Shown here piece by piece: positions 15,703 to 25,033 of a stretch of 64,000 nucleotides of DNA. This stretch comes from Pseudomonas delhiensis. GTDB lineage: Bacteria > Pseudomonadota > Gammaproteobacteria > Pseudomonadales > Pseudomonadaceae. The stretch's first letter is position 1, and every line of letters starts with the position of its first letter. The stretch covers positions 104,607 to 168,606 of the forward strand of contig NZ_FZPC01000015.1 in the NCBI RefSeq assembly GCF_900187975.1, written 5' to 3'. The notes under the pieces are model-generated. The model did not search any database. It worked only from the letters and a program-made list of their open reading frames with translations, and was not told the DNA's origin. A program made the position numbers and the translations under genes.

Positions 15703-18246
15703 ATGACTGTTTCCCCTGTTGCAGGAGCAATCCTGGCGACCCGGAGTTCTTTTGCCCAAAGTTCGCTGACTGCATTTCTTCTCGGTGCCGTGATGGGTGG
15801 CCTGGAGACTGCATCCGCAGCCGAAAATGTCGAAGACAAGGGAGTCATCTTCAACGAGGCCTTTCTGCCGCAAAGTTCGCGTGGGCTTGATCTTAGCCAC
15901 TACGAAAAGGGTAATCCGGCATTGCCGGGTGAATATCGTGCCGATATCGAAGTCAATGGAAAACTCATAAGTCGCCAGGATATCCGGATTGTTGCCGCCG
16001 CGGGTAAAGGCAATACGTATGTCTGCTTCGAGCGTGCGCTGCTTGAACTGGTCGGTGTCGATGTAAATAAACTGTCGGCCAAGGCACTCGAACTCCTGGA
16101 GCAGGCAAAAGGTTGCACTTCCCTGCCTGAGCTCATCGAGGGGGCCAGTGCAGCATACAACCTTAGTGAGCAGCGTCTTGAGATCAGCATACCGCAGGCA
16201 TTCATGCGCCGTGGTGCGCGTGGCTACGTCAGCCCGGAGCTATGGGACCGCGGAATCACCGCAGCCACTCTGGGGTATAACCTCAACGCCAACCATAACC
16301 AAACCGATTTTGGTAATTATGATTCTGCATATCTGGGGCTTGCAGCCGGACTGAATCTGGGCGATTGGCGCTTGCGCCACAATGGCTCGACGACGTGGCA
16401 GAAAGAGCTCGGGTACGACTATCAAGTCATCAACACTTATGCTCAGCGCGACCTCACCTCGCTCAAAAGCCAATTGACCCTTGGTGAAGCCAATACCGGC
16501 GGTGAGCTCTTTGACACCGTTGCATACCGTGGTGTCTCGATTTCCAGTGATGAACGCATGCAACCTGAATCGCTTCGCGGCTACGCACCGGTCATCCGGG
16601 GAATCGCCCGGACCAGTGCGCGCGTTGAGGTTCGACAGGCTGGCAATCTCCTGTATGAAACCAACGTTGCGCCGGGCGCTTTCGTCATCGATGACCTCTA
16701 TCCGACAGGGTACGGCGGCGACCTCGATGTGACGGTCCACGAAGCGGATGGTAGCGAACAGAACTTCAAGGTTCCCTACGCCGCTGTGGGCCAACTGCTT
16801 CGCCCGGGTACCACTCGCTTCAGCGTGACTGCAGGTGAAACCCGCGACAACTTTGTCGACAAGCAGGCGAAGTTTGTCCAAGGAACCGTCCAGCGCGGCC
16901 TGACCAATAGCCTTACTGGCTACACCGGCGGCCAGGGTAGCGACGACTACATGGCGGTCATGACCGGCCTCGCCTTCAGCACCCCCATCGGGGCTCTGGC
17001 GGCGGATGTGACACATGCCCAGACGAACCTGGAGAGTGGGAAGGAGAACGGCCAGAGCGTACGGCTGACCTACAACAAGAACATCCTCAGCACTGGCAGC
17101 AATTTTGCGTTGGCCGCCTATCGCTTTTCCACTAGCGGTTACATGGACTTCAGCAATGCTTTACAGACGATCGACGCCGAAAGCGCCGGCCTTGATGCCA
17201 GCACCATTGGCCGCCCGCGCAATCGTTTGTCTTTCACGGCAGATCAAAGCCTGGGGCGTTTCGGCCATTTGTCCGCCACTGCCATACGACAGAACTACTG
17301 GAACATCCCGGGAACCGATCTGCAGTACCAAGCGGCATACAGCAAGCAGTTTGGCGATGTCAGCTTCAGCCTGAGCGCAAACCGCACACGAATGAGTGAG
17401 GGAGACATGCAGAACAGCCTGATGCTCACTGTCAGCATGCCGCTCAAGTTCGGTGACAGCACCTATCGACCGCAGCTCAGTGCAAGTGTAGGGCGTGACG
17501 CAAGTGGCGAGTACAACGAGCAAGTCACCCTCAGCGGGACTGCTGGCAAGGCCCGCCAGGTCAGCTACGGCATCACTGGTAGCCACCAAGGCGCGAGTAA
17601 CGGCACCAGTACCTCCGTGAACGGGCAGTATATCGGTTCCAAGGCTATTGCCGGCGGCACCCTGAGCCAAGGTGACGGCTACCAAAGCGTTTCCTTGAAC
17701 ATGAGCGGCAGTGTGATTGCCCATCGGGGAGGCGTAACGCTGACCCCCTATCAGGGTGAAACCATGGCACTCGTCGGCGCCGAGGGCGCGGCTGGCGCAA
17801 AGGTGGCTGGCTTCCCGGGTCTCGAGCTGGACTCCAATGGGTACGCCGTAGTGCCCCATTTGCAGCCGTACGAACTGAATGAAGTATCCATTGATCCCAG
17901 TGGCACTTCCATGGACTTGGAACTCCAGGAAACCAGCCAGCAGGTTGCTCCGCGAGCCGGTGCAGTGGTTCTTCTCAAGTATGCCGCTGTGAAAGGCGAT
18001 GCTGTCTTCGTTATTGCTTCTCAGAAGGATGGTAGCCCGGTTCCGTTCGGAGCGAGCGTTACCGACTCCAAGGGAGCCTCCATTGGCGTAGTGGGGCAGG
18101 CTGGACAGCTCTATGCGCGGCTGCAAGATGAGAACCGTGTGCTGAATGTCAGCTGGGGAGATCAAGCTCACCAAAGTTGTGTTCTGATTTTGCCCGTCGA
18201 AAAGGAAAAAAAGCCGGCAACCGAGGTGGTTTGTAAGCAGGCATAA
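15703..18246 (+). CDS. Outer membrane fimbrial usher, operon 1
   Basis: 847 residues: a signal peptide ending ASA-AEN, the usher N-terminal domain (VIFNEAFLP, then DLSHYEKGNPALPGEYRADI), a 24-strand barrel with a plug region (LRGYAPVIRGIARTSARVEV), and C-terminal domains with two cysteines near the end (QSCVLIL, VVCKQA). It is a complete FimD/PapC-family usher that polymerises the fimbria across the outer membrane. GAGG precedes the start. It lies 71 bases after the chaperone gene and 41 bases before the adhesin gene. Confidence 0.92.
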   Translation: MTVSPVAGAILATRSSFAQSSLTAFLLGAVMGGLETASAAENVEDKGVIFNEAFLPQSSRGLDLSHYEKGNPALPGEYRADIEVNGKLISRQDIRIVAAAGKGNTYVCFERALLELVGVDVNKLSAKALELLEQAKGCTSLPELIEGASAAYNLSEQRLEISIPQAFMRRGARGYVSPELWDRGITAATLGYNLNANHNQTDFGNYDSAYLGLAAGLNLGDWRLRHNGSTTWQKELGYDYQVINTYAQRDLTSLKSQLTLGEANTGGELFDTVAYRGVSISSDERMQPESLRGYAPVIRGIARTSARVEVRQAGNLLYETNVAPGAFVIDDLYPTGYGGDLDVTVHEADGSEQNFKVPYAAVGQLLRPGTTRFSVTAGETRDNFVDKQAKFVQGTVQRGLTNSLTGYTGGQGSDDYMAVMTGLAFSTPIGALAADVTHAQTNLESGKENGQSVRLTYNKNILSTGSNFALAAYRFSTSGYMDFSNALQTIDAESAGLDASTIGRPRNRLSFTADQSLGRFGHLSATAIRQNYWNIPGTDLQYQAAYSKQFGDVSFSLSANRTRMSEGDMQNSLMLTVSMPLKFGDSTYRPQLSASVGRDASGEYNEQVTLSGTAGKARQVSYGITGSHQGASNGTSTSVNGQYIGSKAIAGGTLSQGDGYQSVSLNMSGSVIAHRGGVTLTPYQGETMALVGAEGAAGAKVAGFPGLELDSNGYAVVPHLQPYELNEVSIDPSGTSMDLELQETSQQVAPRAGAVVLLKYAAVKGDAVFVIASQKDGSPVPFGASVTDSKGASIGVVGQAGQLYARLQDENRVLNVSWGDQAHQSCVLILPVEKEKKPATEVVCKQA

Positions 18247-18287
18247 ACCACAATGAAAGTTATGCAATGGGGTTGCGGAGGGAAAAG

Positions 18288-19415
18288 ATGATCAAGCGAA
18301 ATATAATCAGCACGTTGATTGCGGTTTTTTGTTTAACTTCTTCGAGCCTTGCATGGTCGGCTATGTGCGGGTACGCCCCCAGTAACTCGTCAGGGAATGG
18401 CCCTCTTGTCGCTTCCATACCATTGCAGGCGTCAACTATAACTGTGGGGCGAGATGTGCCTTTAGGAAAGGAAGTGCTCAGACAGACCTTTCAGGTTTCT
18501 GGGAAAATTGACTTGCAATGTGATCGAGAGGTATGGGCGAATATTCAATATGCTCTTCCTACAATTCCTTTGGGAAAATCTAGTTGGGTCGGAAGCCCAT
18601 ATGCAGGAAATGTCTATAAGACAGACGTTCCAGGCATAGGGGTAGCCATTACGCACCTTGGAACCGTCATGCCCAGTAATAGAGATATGGTCCTTTGTAG
18701 TGGGAATGTCAGTCAGTGCACAAATACCATCACGTCTTTCGTAAATCCTATAGTTTTGTCATTCATTAAAATTGGAGAAGTTGCACCGTCTACTATTTCT
18801 GGCGCAAGTTTGCCCACTATAAGAGTAGACGTGACTGAAAAGGAAAGTGGGAATAGGATTACGCTGGGTAGTTTTAGTTATGTAGGCGCTGTAAACGTGG
18901 TCTCAGCCACATGCTTGACACCGGACGTTCCGGTTAATTTAGGCTCGCATCAGATTGGGGCAGGGACACTTGGGCCCGAAAAAACTACACCATTTGTGGC
19001 GTTTGACATCGTCCTTAGTAATTGTCCAGCGTTTGCCGGGTATGCTGCAGAGCAATGGTCTAGTGCCGGCACAGGCCAAATATGCCAAGAAAAAGCATGT
19101 ATGCCAAGTGGGATGTCGGCAACTAATTCGCTGCGTTTCAGATTAGATCCGATGTATGGATCCGATTTTCCTACAAAGGGAATTGTAAAGCTGGATGGAG
19201 TTGAGGGTTCGGCCACAGGTGTTGGTATCGAGATTTCTCGCCCTGCCGGAGGGTCGGTTGTACCTATAGGAACCTTTGTTTATGGACCTGGAGTGACGGG
19301 CGTTGACGGTGCGACCTATAAGATTCCGCTGCGTGCCAGATATGTTCAGACCGAAAGCAAGGTTACTCCTGGGCCAGCAAACTCATCTGTTATGTTTACC
19401 ATCGATTATCAATAG
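18288..19415 (+). CDS. Two-domain fimbrial tip adhesin, operon 1
   Basis: 375 residues: a signal peptide (ending LAWSA), an N-terminal receptor-binding domain (about 25-205) with several cysteines (KIDLQCD, VLCSGNVSQC), and a C-terminal pilin domain from about 210 (SATCLTPDVPVNLG) to the final strand SVMFTIDYQ, which echoes the operon's pilin. GGAGGG lies five bases before the ATG. The base composition is strikingly more AT-rich than the usher gene next to it, with many A/T-ending codons, pointing to a different origin or rapid replacement of the adhesin. The receptor is unknown. Confidence 0.8.
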   Translation: MIKRNIISTLIAVFCLTSSSLAWSAMCGYAPSNSSGNGPLVASIPLQASTITVGRDVPLGKEVLRQTFQVSGKIDLQCDREVWANIQYALPTIPLGKSSWVGSPYAGNVYKTDVPGIGVAITHLGTVMPSNRDMVLCSGNVSQCTNTITSFVNPIVLSFIKIGEVAPSTISGASLPTIRVDVTEKESGNRITLGSFSYVGAVNVVSATCLTPDVPVNLGSHQIGAGTLGPEKTTPFVAFDIVLSNCPAFAGYAAEQWSSAGTGQICQEKACMPSGMSATNSLRFRLDPMYGSDFPTKGIVKLDGVEGSATGVGIEISRPAGGSVVPIGTFVYGPGVTGVDGATYKIPLRARYVQTESKVTPGPANSSVMFTIDYQ

Positions 19416-19427
19416 TCAGATCGAGGC

Positions 19428-19459
19428 TATAAGCTGCTCATGACCGTGAGCAGCTTATA
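19428..19459. terminator. Inverted repeat ending fimbrial operon 1
   Basis: A 13-base perfect stem (TATAAGCTGCTCA with its complement) around TGACCG, 12 bases after the adhesin stop. A/T-rich outer pairs and no long T-run; a terminator or messenger-end hairpin. Confidence 0.6.
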
Positions 19460-19515
19460 TGTATAAGGCTATATCACTATCTCCTTCATAAACAGCACTG
19501 TTCAGCGGGGGCAGG

Positions 19516-20136
19516 ATGGCTAGGTTCGTTGTTGTGGATGAGCGTTCCATGGTGCGGACTGCTTTACGAGGGGTCCTGGAGGGCGGTGGATTCACGGTGA
19601 TTGGCGAAGCGGAAGGGGGAGATGGTGCTGTTGACCTGATAGCAAATAGAAAGCCCGATGCTGTAGTTATTGGGTTGGTTGCCCCGACTATACGCGGACT
19701 TGAGTTGATTTCCCGGATAGTGTCATTTTCTCCTTCCTCTAAGATAATAGTGTACTGCTCAGCCGATTCAATTGGTGAGATCAAAGGTGCCATTAGATTT
19801 GGCGCTTCCGCTGTCGTGAAGAAAGATCAGGGAGTAGATGACTTCTGTGAGGTGGTTAGAAGTGTCCTGTCCGGACATAAAATATTTCCAGTAATAGAGC
19901 TTGAAGAAACACTGGGTGCTGCTATACCTACCACTATCGAGCTTCTTGGCAGGCTTACCAGAAAAGAGTTGAGTATCTTTAGGTGCCTGGTAGAGGGTAA
20001 GACGGTTAGGCAGATAGCTGAGGAAAAATATCTGAGTGTTTCAGCCGTTTACGCCTACAGAACAAAATTACTGGAAAAGTTGGAGCTTGAAAATGTAAGC
20101 GATATTCAGCAGTACGCAGAGGGCAGCTCTTGCTAA
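19516..20136 (+). CDS. LuxR-type regulator with non-phosphorylatable receiver
   Basis: 206 residues: a receiver-like domain (about 2-115) and a LuxR helix-turn-helix (LTRKELSIFRCLVEGKTVRQ, then SVSAVYAYRTKLLEKL). The acidic pair is partly kept (VVVDERS) and the Lys is present (VVKKDQG), but the position of the phosphoacceptor Asp is Gly53 in VVIGLVAP. It therefore cannot be phosphorylated in the usual way. The gene lies 18 bases before the hybrid sensor gene in an AT-rich tract. It probably regulates fimbrial genes constitutively or by dimerising with the intact regulator at 23832-24455. There is no clear ribosome site beyond GGCAGG. Confidence 0.8.
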   Translation: MARFVVVDERSMVRTALRGVLEGGGFTVIGEAEGGDGAVDLIANRKPDAVVIGLVAPTIRGLELISRIVSFSPSSKIIVYCSADSIGEIKGAIRFGASAVVKKDQGVDDFCEVVRSVLSGHKIFPVIELEETLGAAIPTTIELLGRLTRKELSIFRCLVEGKTVRQIAEEKYLSVSAVYAYRTKLLEKLELENVSDIQQYAEGSSC

Positions 20137-20154
20137 CGGTGGAGTTTAGATCAG

Positions 20155-23100
20155 ATGCGCATCTGCATTGTTTTTCTTGTTTGCGTACTTGCATGGATAC
20201 GGACAGGATATTGTGCGCCGTATGAGAGTGATGTGCAATTGGAACTCTACTCTCGGGCCAATTCGGAACATAAAGAGTTGGATTTAGGGTCGGAGCAGTG
20301 GAAATGGCTGAGGAAGAAGGGAAGGCTAGTCGTTGGCGTGTCGGAGCCTGACTATAGACCATTCGACATAACGATCAATGATGATAGGTATGAGGGGATT
20401 ACTGCGGATGTTCTCGGTCTGATTTCGAGGTACTTGGGGGTCAATGTTGTCATTCGCTCATTTCCTGACCGAAACAAAGCAATAGAAGCACTCAAGTCAG
20501 GAGAAACCGACCTGCTTGCCAGTGCAAATGGATATGACGCGACTGATGTGTCTATTCTACTGACGACTCCTTATGCTCCTGACCAGCCGGCCCTCTTTAG
20601 CCGGCTCAATGACTCGCGTATTTTCAACGGTCAGCTTGACGGTGTCAGGGTAGCTGTCCCCTATGACTATATTACTCGCGATGTCGTATTGAATAATTTC
20701 CAAGGCTCGCTGGTGGAGTTCTATAAGTCCAGGCAGGAAGCTCTTGCTGCCCTGGCATTCGGGCGTGCCGACCTTTACCTTGGTGATATTCTCTCCTCTA
20801 ATCTTCTTATCAATGAAAATTATTTCAATTTCGTAAAGATCGAGAGGATGGTCGATATTAATACGCGAGGGACGAGCTTTGCCATCAGAAGAAATGATGA
20901 ACTATTGCTAGGCATAGTCAATTCCGCCATCAAGGCTATAGATCGCAAGGACTACGATGAGATATTAAGGCGGTGGGCCGGTGGTACTCAAGCGATCACG
21001 GCGAAGAAGATAGAGCTTACCGATGGCGAGCGGGAGTGGATTTCCAAACACCCCATTGTTCGTATTGCCGTCAGCCTGGATCAAGCTCCAATAGCATTCA
21101 TGGATAGTGATGGAAATTTCAGTGGTATTGCATCGGATATTCTTAAGATAGCCAGTTTCAATACAGGAATAAAATTCGAGCCAGTCTATCTGGACAGGGT
21201 TAGCGATTTGCAGAGTGCTGTATTGGATGGCAAGGCCGAGCTGGCATGCCTTACGAAAATACCAAGTCGGGAGGAGTTCTTGCGGTTCACCGAGAATTTT
21301 GCTTATTCTCCTTTCGTGGTCATGACGAACAATAAGAATACCAATATCATCTCTCTTGAGCAGTTGCGTGGTAAACGGGTGGCCATCCCTAAAGGGCATG
21401 TGGTAATAGAGAAGCTTAGGCGCTTTTATCCCGATATAGATATTGTCGAAACATCGAATTTGTTCGAATCCATGGATGCTGTCTCTTCAGGAGAGGTGTT
21501 GGCGACTATTGCGCCAATGGGGATTGCGCGATTCTACTCGGATCGTGTGGAAGGTCTCAATATATCTATAAATAATGTCATTGACGTCGACGGAGCAAGA
21601 TTCCCATTTGTAATGAAACGGTCCGATGTGGAGTTGCAGTCAATACTTGATAAGGTTTTGGCTGACATTCCGCCGGATGAATTGAATGTTATCAGCAGTC
21701 GCTGGAGAGGTAACCCGGCTGTTCGCATAAAGAGTTGGAAGGACTATCGTCCTTTAATTATCCAGATTGTGAGCGTTGCCATTCTTCTACTCGCGGTTTC
21801 CTTTGTGTGGAATGCCTATTTGCGTCGCCAGATCGCGCAGAAGAATCAGGCAAAGCAGGCTTTGGATGAGCAGTTGCTTTTTATGCAGGCGCTTATCAAT
21901 GGTACTCCGCATCCCATATATGTTAGAGATAAGGAAGGGCGGCTGCTGTCATGCAATAAATACTATCTGCAGGCCATTGGTAGAGAGCTTGAAGACGTTG
22001 TTGGAAAGTATTCATTCGAAGGCGTGAAGGCCAACCACAAGGAGGCGAGTGCACTACATTCCGATTATTTGAGAGTCATGCGCACCGATACCCCCTTTGA
22101 AATGGATAGAACACTTCATCTGAGAGGTGGGGCTACGACAGTCTATCACTGGATATATCCATACAAGGCATCCAATGGTGATACCCAGGGTGTGATCTGT
22201 GGTTGGATAGACATCAGTGAGCGACGCCGTTTGATTGAGGAGTTAAAGACTGCAAAAGATCTGGCTGACGCGGCTAGTCGAGCTAAAACGACCTTTCTAG
22301 CCACGATGAGTCATGAAATCAGAACGCCTATGAATGCCATAATAGGTTTGCTGGAACTCTCCATCAGAGGGTCGGAAACCATAGACCGAACACTTATCGA
22401 AGTGGCTCATGATTCTGCCATTAGCCTTCTGGAGTTGATTGGGGATATTCTGGATGTAGTGAGGATCGAGTCAGGGAGCTTGGCTATTCTGCCTCGGCGA
22501 GCAAGCATCATTGAGTTGTCCGAATCTGTCCTGCGGGTTTTCAATGGTTTAGCGCGGCAAAAAAACCTATCGCTGTCCTTGCACTGCAACGAGGCCGTGG
22601 CTGGCGAATTCATGGTCGACCCAGTTCGCTACAAACAGATTCTCTCCAATCTAGTGGGTAACTCCATAAAGTTCACGGATGTGGGGGGGGTTGTAGTAAA
22701 TTTAAGTGGGGTTAGTAAGGGAAACTCCATGGTGGAGGTTGAAGTTACTGTAGAGGATACTGGCATTGGGATAACAGAGGTGGACCAAAGCAAGTTGTTC
22801 GAGCCCTTTGAACAGGTGGAGGCTCAGGAGCACGCTGCGAGAGGTGGAACCGGGCTGGGGTTGGCGATATGTCGCTCGCTCGCGGAACTGATGGGAGGGT
22901 CGCTCTCACTCAGCAGTAAGCTTGGGGTTGGTACCTGTGTGAGTCTAAAGCTATGCCTTAGTGCTCTTGAGTCGCAAGAGATATCAGAGCAGGTAGATGA
23001 ATCACCTCTCTTTCAAGGTGATCTGAAAAGCTTGAATATACTTGTGGTAGACGATAACTCCGCAAATCGTTTGGTTCTTTCCCAGCAGTTGTCATATTTG

Positions 23101-23835
23101 CAGCATGACGTTATCAGTGCCGCAGATGGCGCCGAAGCTTTTCGGATATGGCGTAGCGGTGATTTTGACATTGTAATTACTGACTGCAACATGCCGGTAA
23201 TGAATGGGTATGAGTTTACCCGTAATATTCGTGATGCCGAATTCAAGCGTGGTGCCAAACCGGTGGTGGTTTTTGGTTTTACCGCTAATGCACAGCCTGA
23301 GGAAGTACAGCGTTGCGTTGCCGCTGGTATGAACGATTGCCTTTTCAAACCGGTTACCATAGATGATCTCGATAAAGTTATCCGGAAGTGGATGGCCTCT
23401 ATAAGTGATTCTGCGCAGGTCTCAAGGGTAGGTGTTCTGCCGATCGAGCCTGGTCGTCACTTAAAGGGTGAGGCCGGCGAGGCCAAATTCGATTTGGCCC
23501 CGCTTAGAAGAGTCGCGAAGGAAAATAATGAAGTTCTGCGGTTGATGCTGGTTGAATTTCTCAAGACTAATCGGGAAGACCTGGAAAAGCTACTGGCTTG
23601 CTGGAGGGCTCGTGATCTGTCAGGTTTGTCCGAAATTGCGCATAAGCTAAAGGGAGGTGCTAAGTTTCTCCATGCTTTAGACTTAATAGAGGCATGTCAG
23701 GCTGTCGAAATTCTAGCGCGTGATGTCGCAACTGATTTTGACGATTTGGAACTGGCTGTTGACGTTGTCAAGGACGAAGCCGAGGAGGTGATAGCCGCCC
23801 TTGCAATGGAAATTGATCGCCTAGCGGCGGGCTAA
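20155..23835 (+). CDS. Unorthodox hybrid sensor kinase, RocS/BvgS type
   Basis: 1226 residues: a signal sequence, two tandem periplasmic solute-binding (SBP_bac_3) domains at about 50-280 and 295-525, a membrane helix near 533-553, a PAS domain near 575-695, HisKA with His720 in FLATMSHEIRTPMNAI, an ATPase domain near 818-940 (GGTGLGLAICRSL), a receiver with Asp1010 in IVITDCNMPVMNG, and an Hpt domain with His1163 in IAHKLKGGAKFL. All phosphorelay residues are intact. The architecture equals RocS1 of P. aeruginosa, which controls cup fimbriae. It lies between two chaperone-usher operons and overlaps the convergent regulator gene by four bases. AT-rich. Confidence 0.92.
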   Translation: MRICIVFLVCVLAWIRTGYCAPYESDVQLELYSRANSEHKELDLGSEQWKWLRKKGRLVVGVSEPDYRPFDITINDDRYEGITADVLGLISRYLGVNVVIRSFPDRNKAIEALKSGETDLLASANGYDATDVSILLTTPYAPDQPALFSRLNDSRIFNGQLDGVRVAVPYDYITRDVVLNNFQGSLVEFYKSRQEALAALAFGRADLYLGDILSSNLLINENYFNFVKIERMVDINTRGTSFAIRRNDELLLGIVNSAIKAIDRKDYDEILRRWAGGTQAITAKKIELTDGEREWISKHPIVRIAVSLDQAPIAFMDSDGNFSGIASDILKIASFNTGIKFEPVYLDRVSDLQSAVLDGKAELACLTKIPSREEFLRFTENFAYSPFVVMTNNKNTNIISLEQLRGKRVAIPKGHVVIEKLRRFYPDIDIVETSNLFESMDAVSSGEVLATIAPMGIARFYSDRVEGLNISINNVIDVDGARFPFVMKRSDVELQSILDKVLADIPPDELNVISSRWRGNPAVRIKSWKDYRPLIIQIVSVAILLLAVSFVWNAYLRRQIAQKNQAKQALDEQLLFMQALINGTPHPIYVRDKEGRLLSCNKYYLQAIGRELEDVVGKYSFEGVKANHKEASALHSDYLRVMRTDTPFEMDRTLHLRGGATTVYHWIYPYKASNGDTQGVICGWIDISERRRLIEELKTAKDLADAASRAKTTFLATMSHEIRTPMNAIIGLLELSIRGSETIDRTLIEVAHDSAISLLELIGDILDVVRIESGSLAILPRRASIIELSESVLRVFNGLARQKNLSLSLHCNEAVAGEFMVDPVRYKQILSNLVGNSIKFTDVGGVVVNLSGVSKGNSMVEVEVTVEDTGIGITEVDQSKLFEPFEQVEAQEHAARGGTGLGLAICRSLAELMGGSLSLSSKLGVGTCVSLKLCLSALESQEISEQVDESPLFQGDLKSLNILVVDDNSANRLVLSQQLSYLQHDVISAADGAEAFRIWRSGDFDIVITDCNMPVMNGYEFTRNIRDAEFKRGAKPVVVFGFTANAQPEEVQRCVAAGMNDCLFKPVTIDDLDKVIRKWMASISDSAQVSRVGVLPIEPGRHLKGEAGEAKFDLAPLRRVAKENNEVLRLMLVEFLKTNREDLEKLLACWRARDLSGLSEIAHKLKGGAKFLHALDLIEACQAVEILARDVATDFDDLELAVDVVKDEAEEVIAALAMEIDRLAAG

Positions 23836-24455
23836 ATATTATTCCGCTTTGCGATTTCAATGAGGTCGACAAGGGAGGTGGCATTGAGCTTCATTATTAG
23901 CCTTGTCTTATAGGTGCTTACCGTTTTGTTGCTCAGCAACAGGTCGCGCGCTATTTCGATATTGCTTTGGCCGATAACCAATCTTTTCAAAACCATGATT
24001 TCTCTATTTGATAATGACTTGAGTAGCTCGCTCTCTGAGCTATTCGTGGACGAGGGATTGTCGGTGTTTAATACGATATCAGGGAAGAAGCTATAGCCGG
24101 ATATGAGTGCTTTTATTGCTCGCTGAAGTTCGGTCAGGCTTTCGTCTTTAGTAATAAAGCCGTTTGCGCCAGCCTTCAGACAACGCGCAGCGAATAGCTC
24201 GGCAGGTTGAGACGTCAAAATCAGGATTCTTGGTTTTGGAGACATTGTCTTGACTCTTGATATAACCTCCAGTCCGTTTAGTTGAGGAATCCCAATGTCG
24301 AGAATGACAATCTCTGGCGCATGAGCGCGGACAATCGATACTGCTTCAACGCCATTGCCTGTTTCGCCAACGATCTCGTGCCCCTCTTGTTGCAGCAGAA
24401 CCTTGATAGCCAAGCGGATCGCTGGATGATCATCTACTAGCACTACCTTAGCCAT
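23832..24455 (-). CDS. LuxR-type response regulator, RocA1-like
   Basis: 207 residues: an intact receiver (KVVLVDDHPAIRLAI, phosphoacceptor in IVILDIGIPQLNG, Lys in GFITKDES) and a LuxR/NarL helix-turn-helix (LSNREIMVLKRLVIGQSNIE, SNKTVSTYKTRLIMKL). The start at 24455 has AGGA seven bases upstream; earlier in-frame Mets lack one. It converges on and overlaps the hybrid sensor gene by four bases. RocA1 in P. aeruginosa activates cup fimbrial genes after phosphorelay from RocS1, and the same is likely here for both flanking operons. Its upstream region carries a half of the TAGGA-type box, suggesting self-control. Confidence 0.88.
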   Translation of the reverse strand: MAKVVLVDDHPAIRLAIKVLLQQEGHEIVGETGNGVEAVSIVRAHAPEIVILDIGIPQLNGLEVISRVKTMSPKPRILILTSQPAELFAARCLKAGANGFITKDESLTELQRAIKALISGYSFFPDIVLNTDNPSSTNSSESELLKSLSNREIMVLKRLVIGQSNIEIARDLLLSNKTVSTYKTRLIMKLNATSLVDLIEIAKRNNI

Positions 24456-25033
24456 GACCTCTTCCTTATAAGTTCGTTTTGTTATAAGAGTCATACTTCA
24501 TCATTTCTCACAGTGTAGTGGCAAGGTCTCACGAGTAAAATAGACGTTTCCTACACAAATTCAGTAATCGCAGCGTAGCGATTGGTCTACTCCGTAATGG
24601 CTGTGTGAACTGCTCGATCGGTCTCATACGGGGACTCATCGCTCTGTTCGGGTGCCAGCTTCATGTTGATGCAAGGGGTAGCCAGGGGAGGGTGGGTCCC
24701 ATTGCCGAGGTGTGCGCGTCGTCACCGCGATATCAAGCCGAACGAAAAACATCATGGTCTTCGCTGGGAAATGTCCTACGAGTCGCGGGGATTTATCTGA
24801 CATTTCTGGAGGATGGCATTGAGCAACATGGCTCCTGCGTCAGACATGTCTGGCGTTCAACAAGTTCATTGCCTGCAAGCTTTTCCTACATACAGCTGAA
24901 TCGGATAAGTAATCGATGCGATCTGAAGTGGGAGAGGGGGCGATGTCTCTGATAGGACAGAGGCGGGTGGTGCGAAGTATGGACGCAGGACGGCTGGCGC
25001 AAGACAAACAACTATCTATTGAGATGCCATTCA
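24456..25033. promoter_or_regulatory. Divergent control region of RocA-like gene and fimbrial operon 2
   Basis: 578 bases with no credible gene. It contains a TAGGA half site on the minus strand (plus 24541-24553, reading TAGACGTTTCCTA) about 90 bases from the regulator start; TGGGA-AATG-TCCTA at 24765-24778; a perfect 12-base palindrome CAGACATGTCTG at 24841-24852; and another TTTTCCTAC at 24881. The density of these sites suggests a regulated, multi-site promoter for the pilin at 25034. Confidence 0.55.
24765..24778. promoter_or_regulatory. RcsB/RocA-like box, fimbrial operon 2
   Basis: TGGGA-AATG-TCCTA, one mismatch from the symmetric TAGGA-N4-TCCTA element at 14144-14159, and sharing TGTCCTACG with it on the right side. 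It lies about 255 bases before the operon 2 pilin start. Confidence 0.45.

Noticed and set aside
24605..24952. Rightward 115-codon frame between the RocA-like gene and pilin 2
   Set aside because: No recognisable domain, no ribosome site, and it spans the candidate regulatory sites; better read as promoter DNA.
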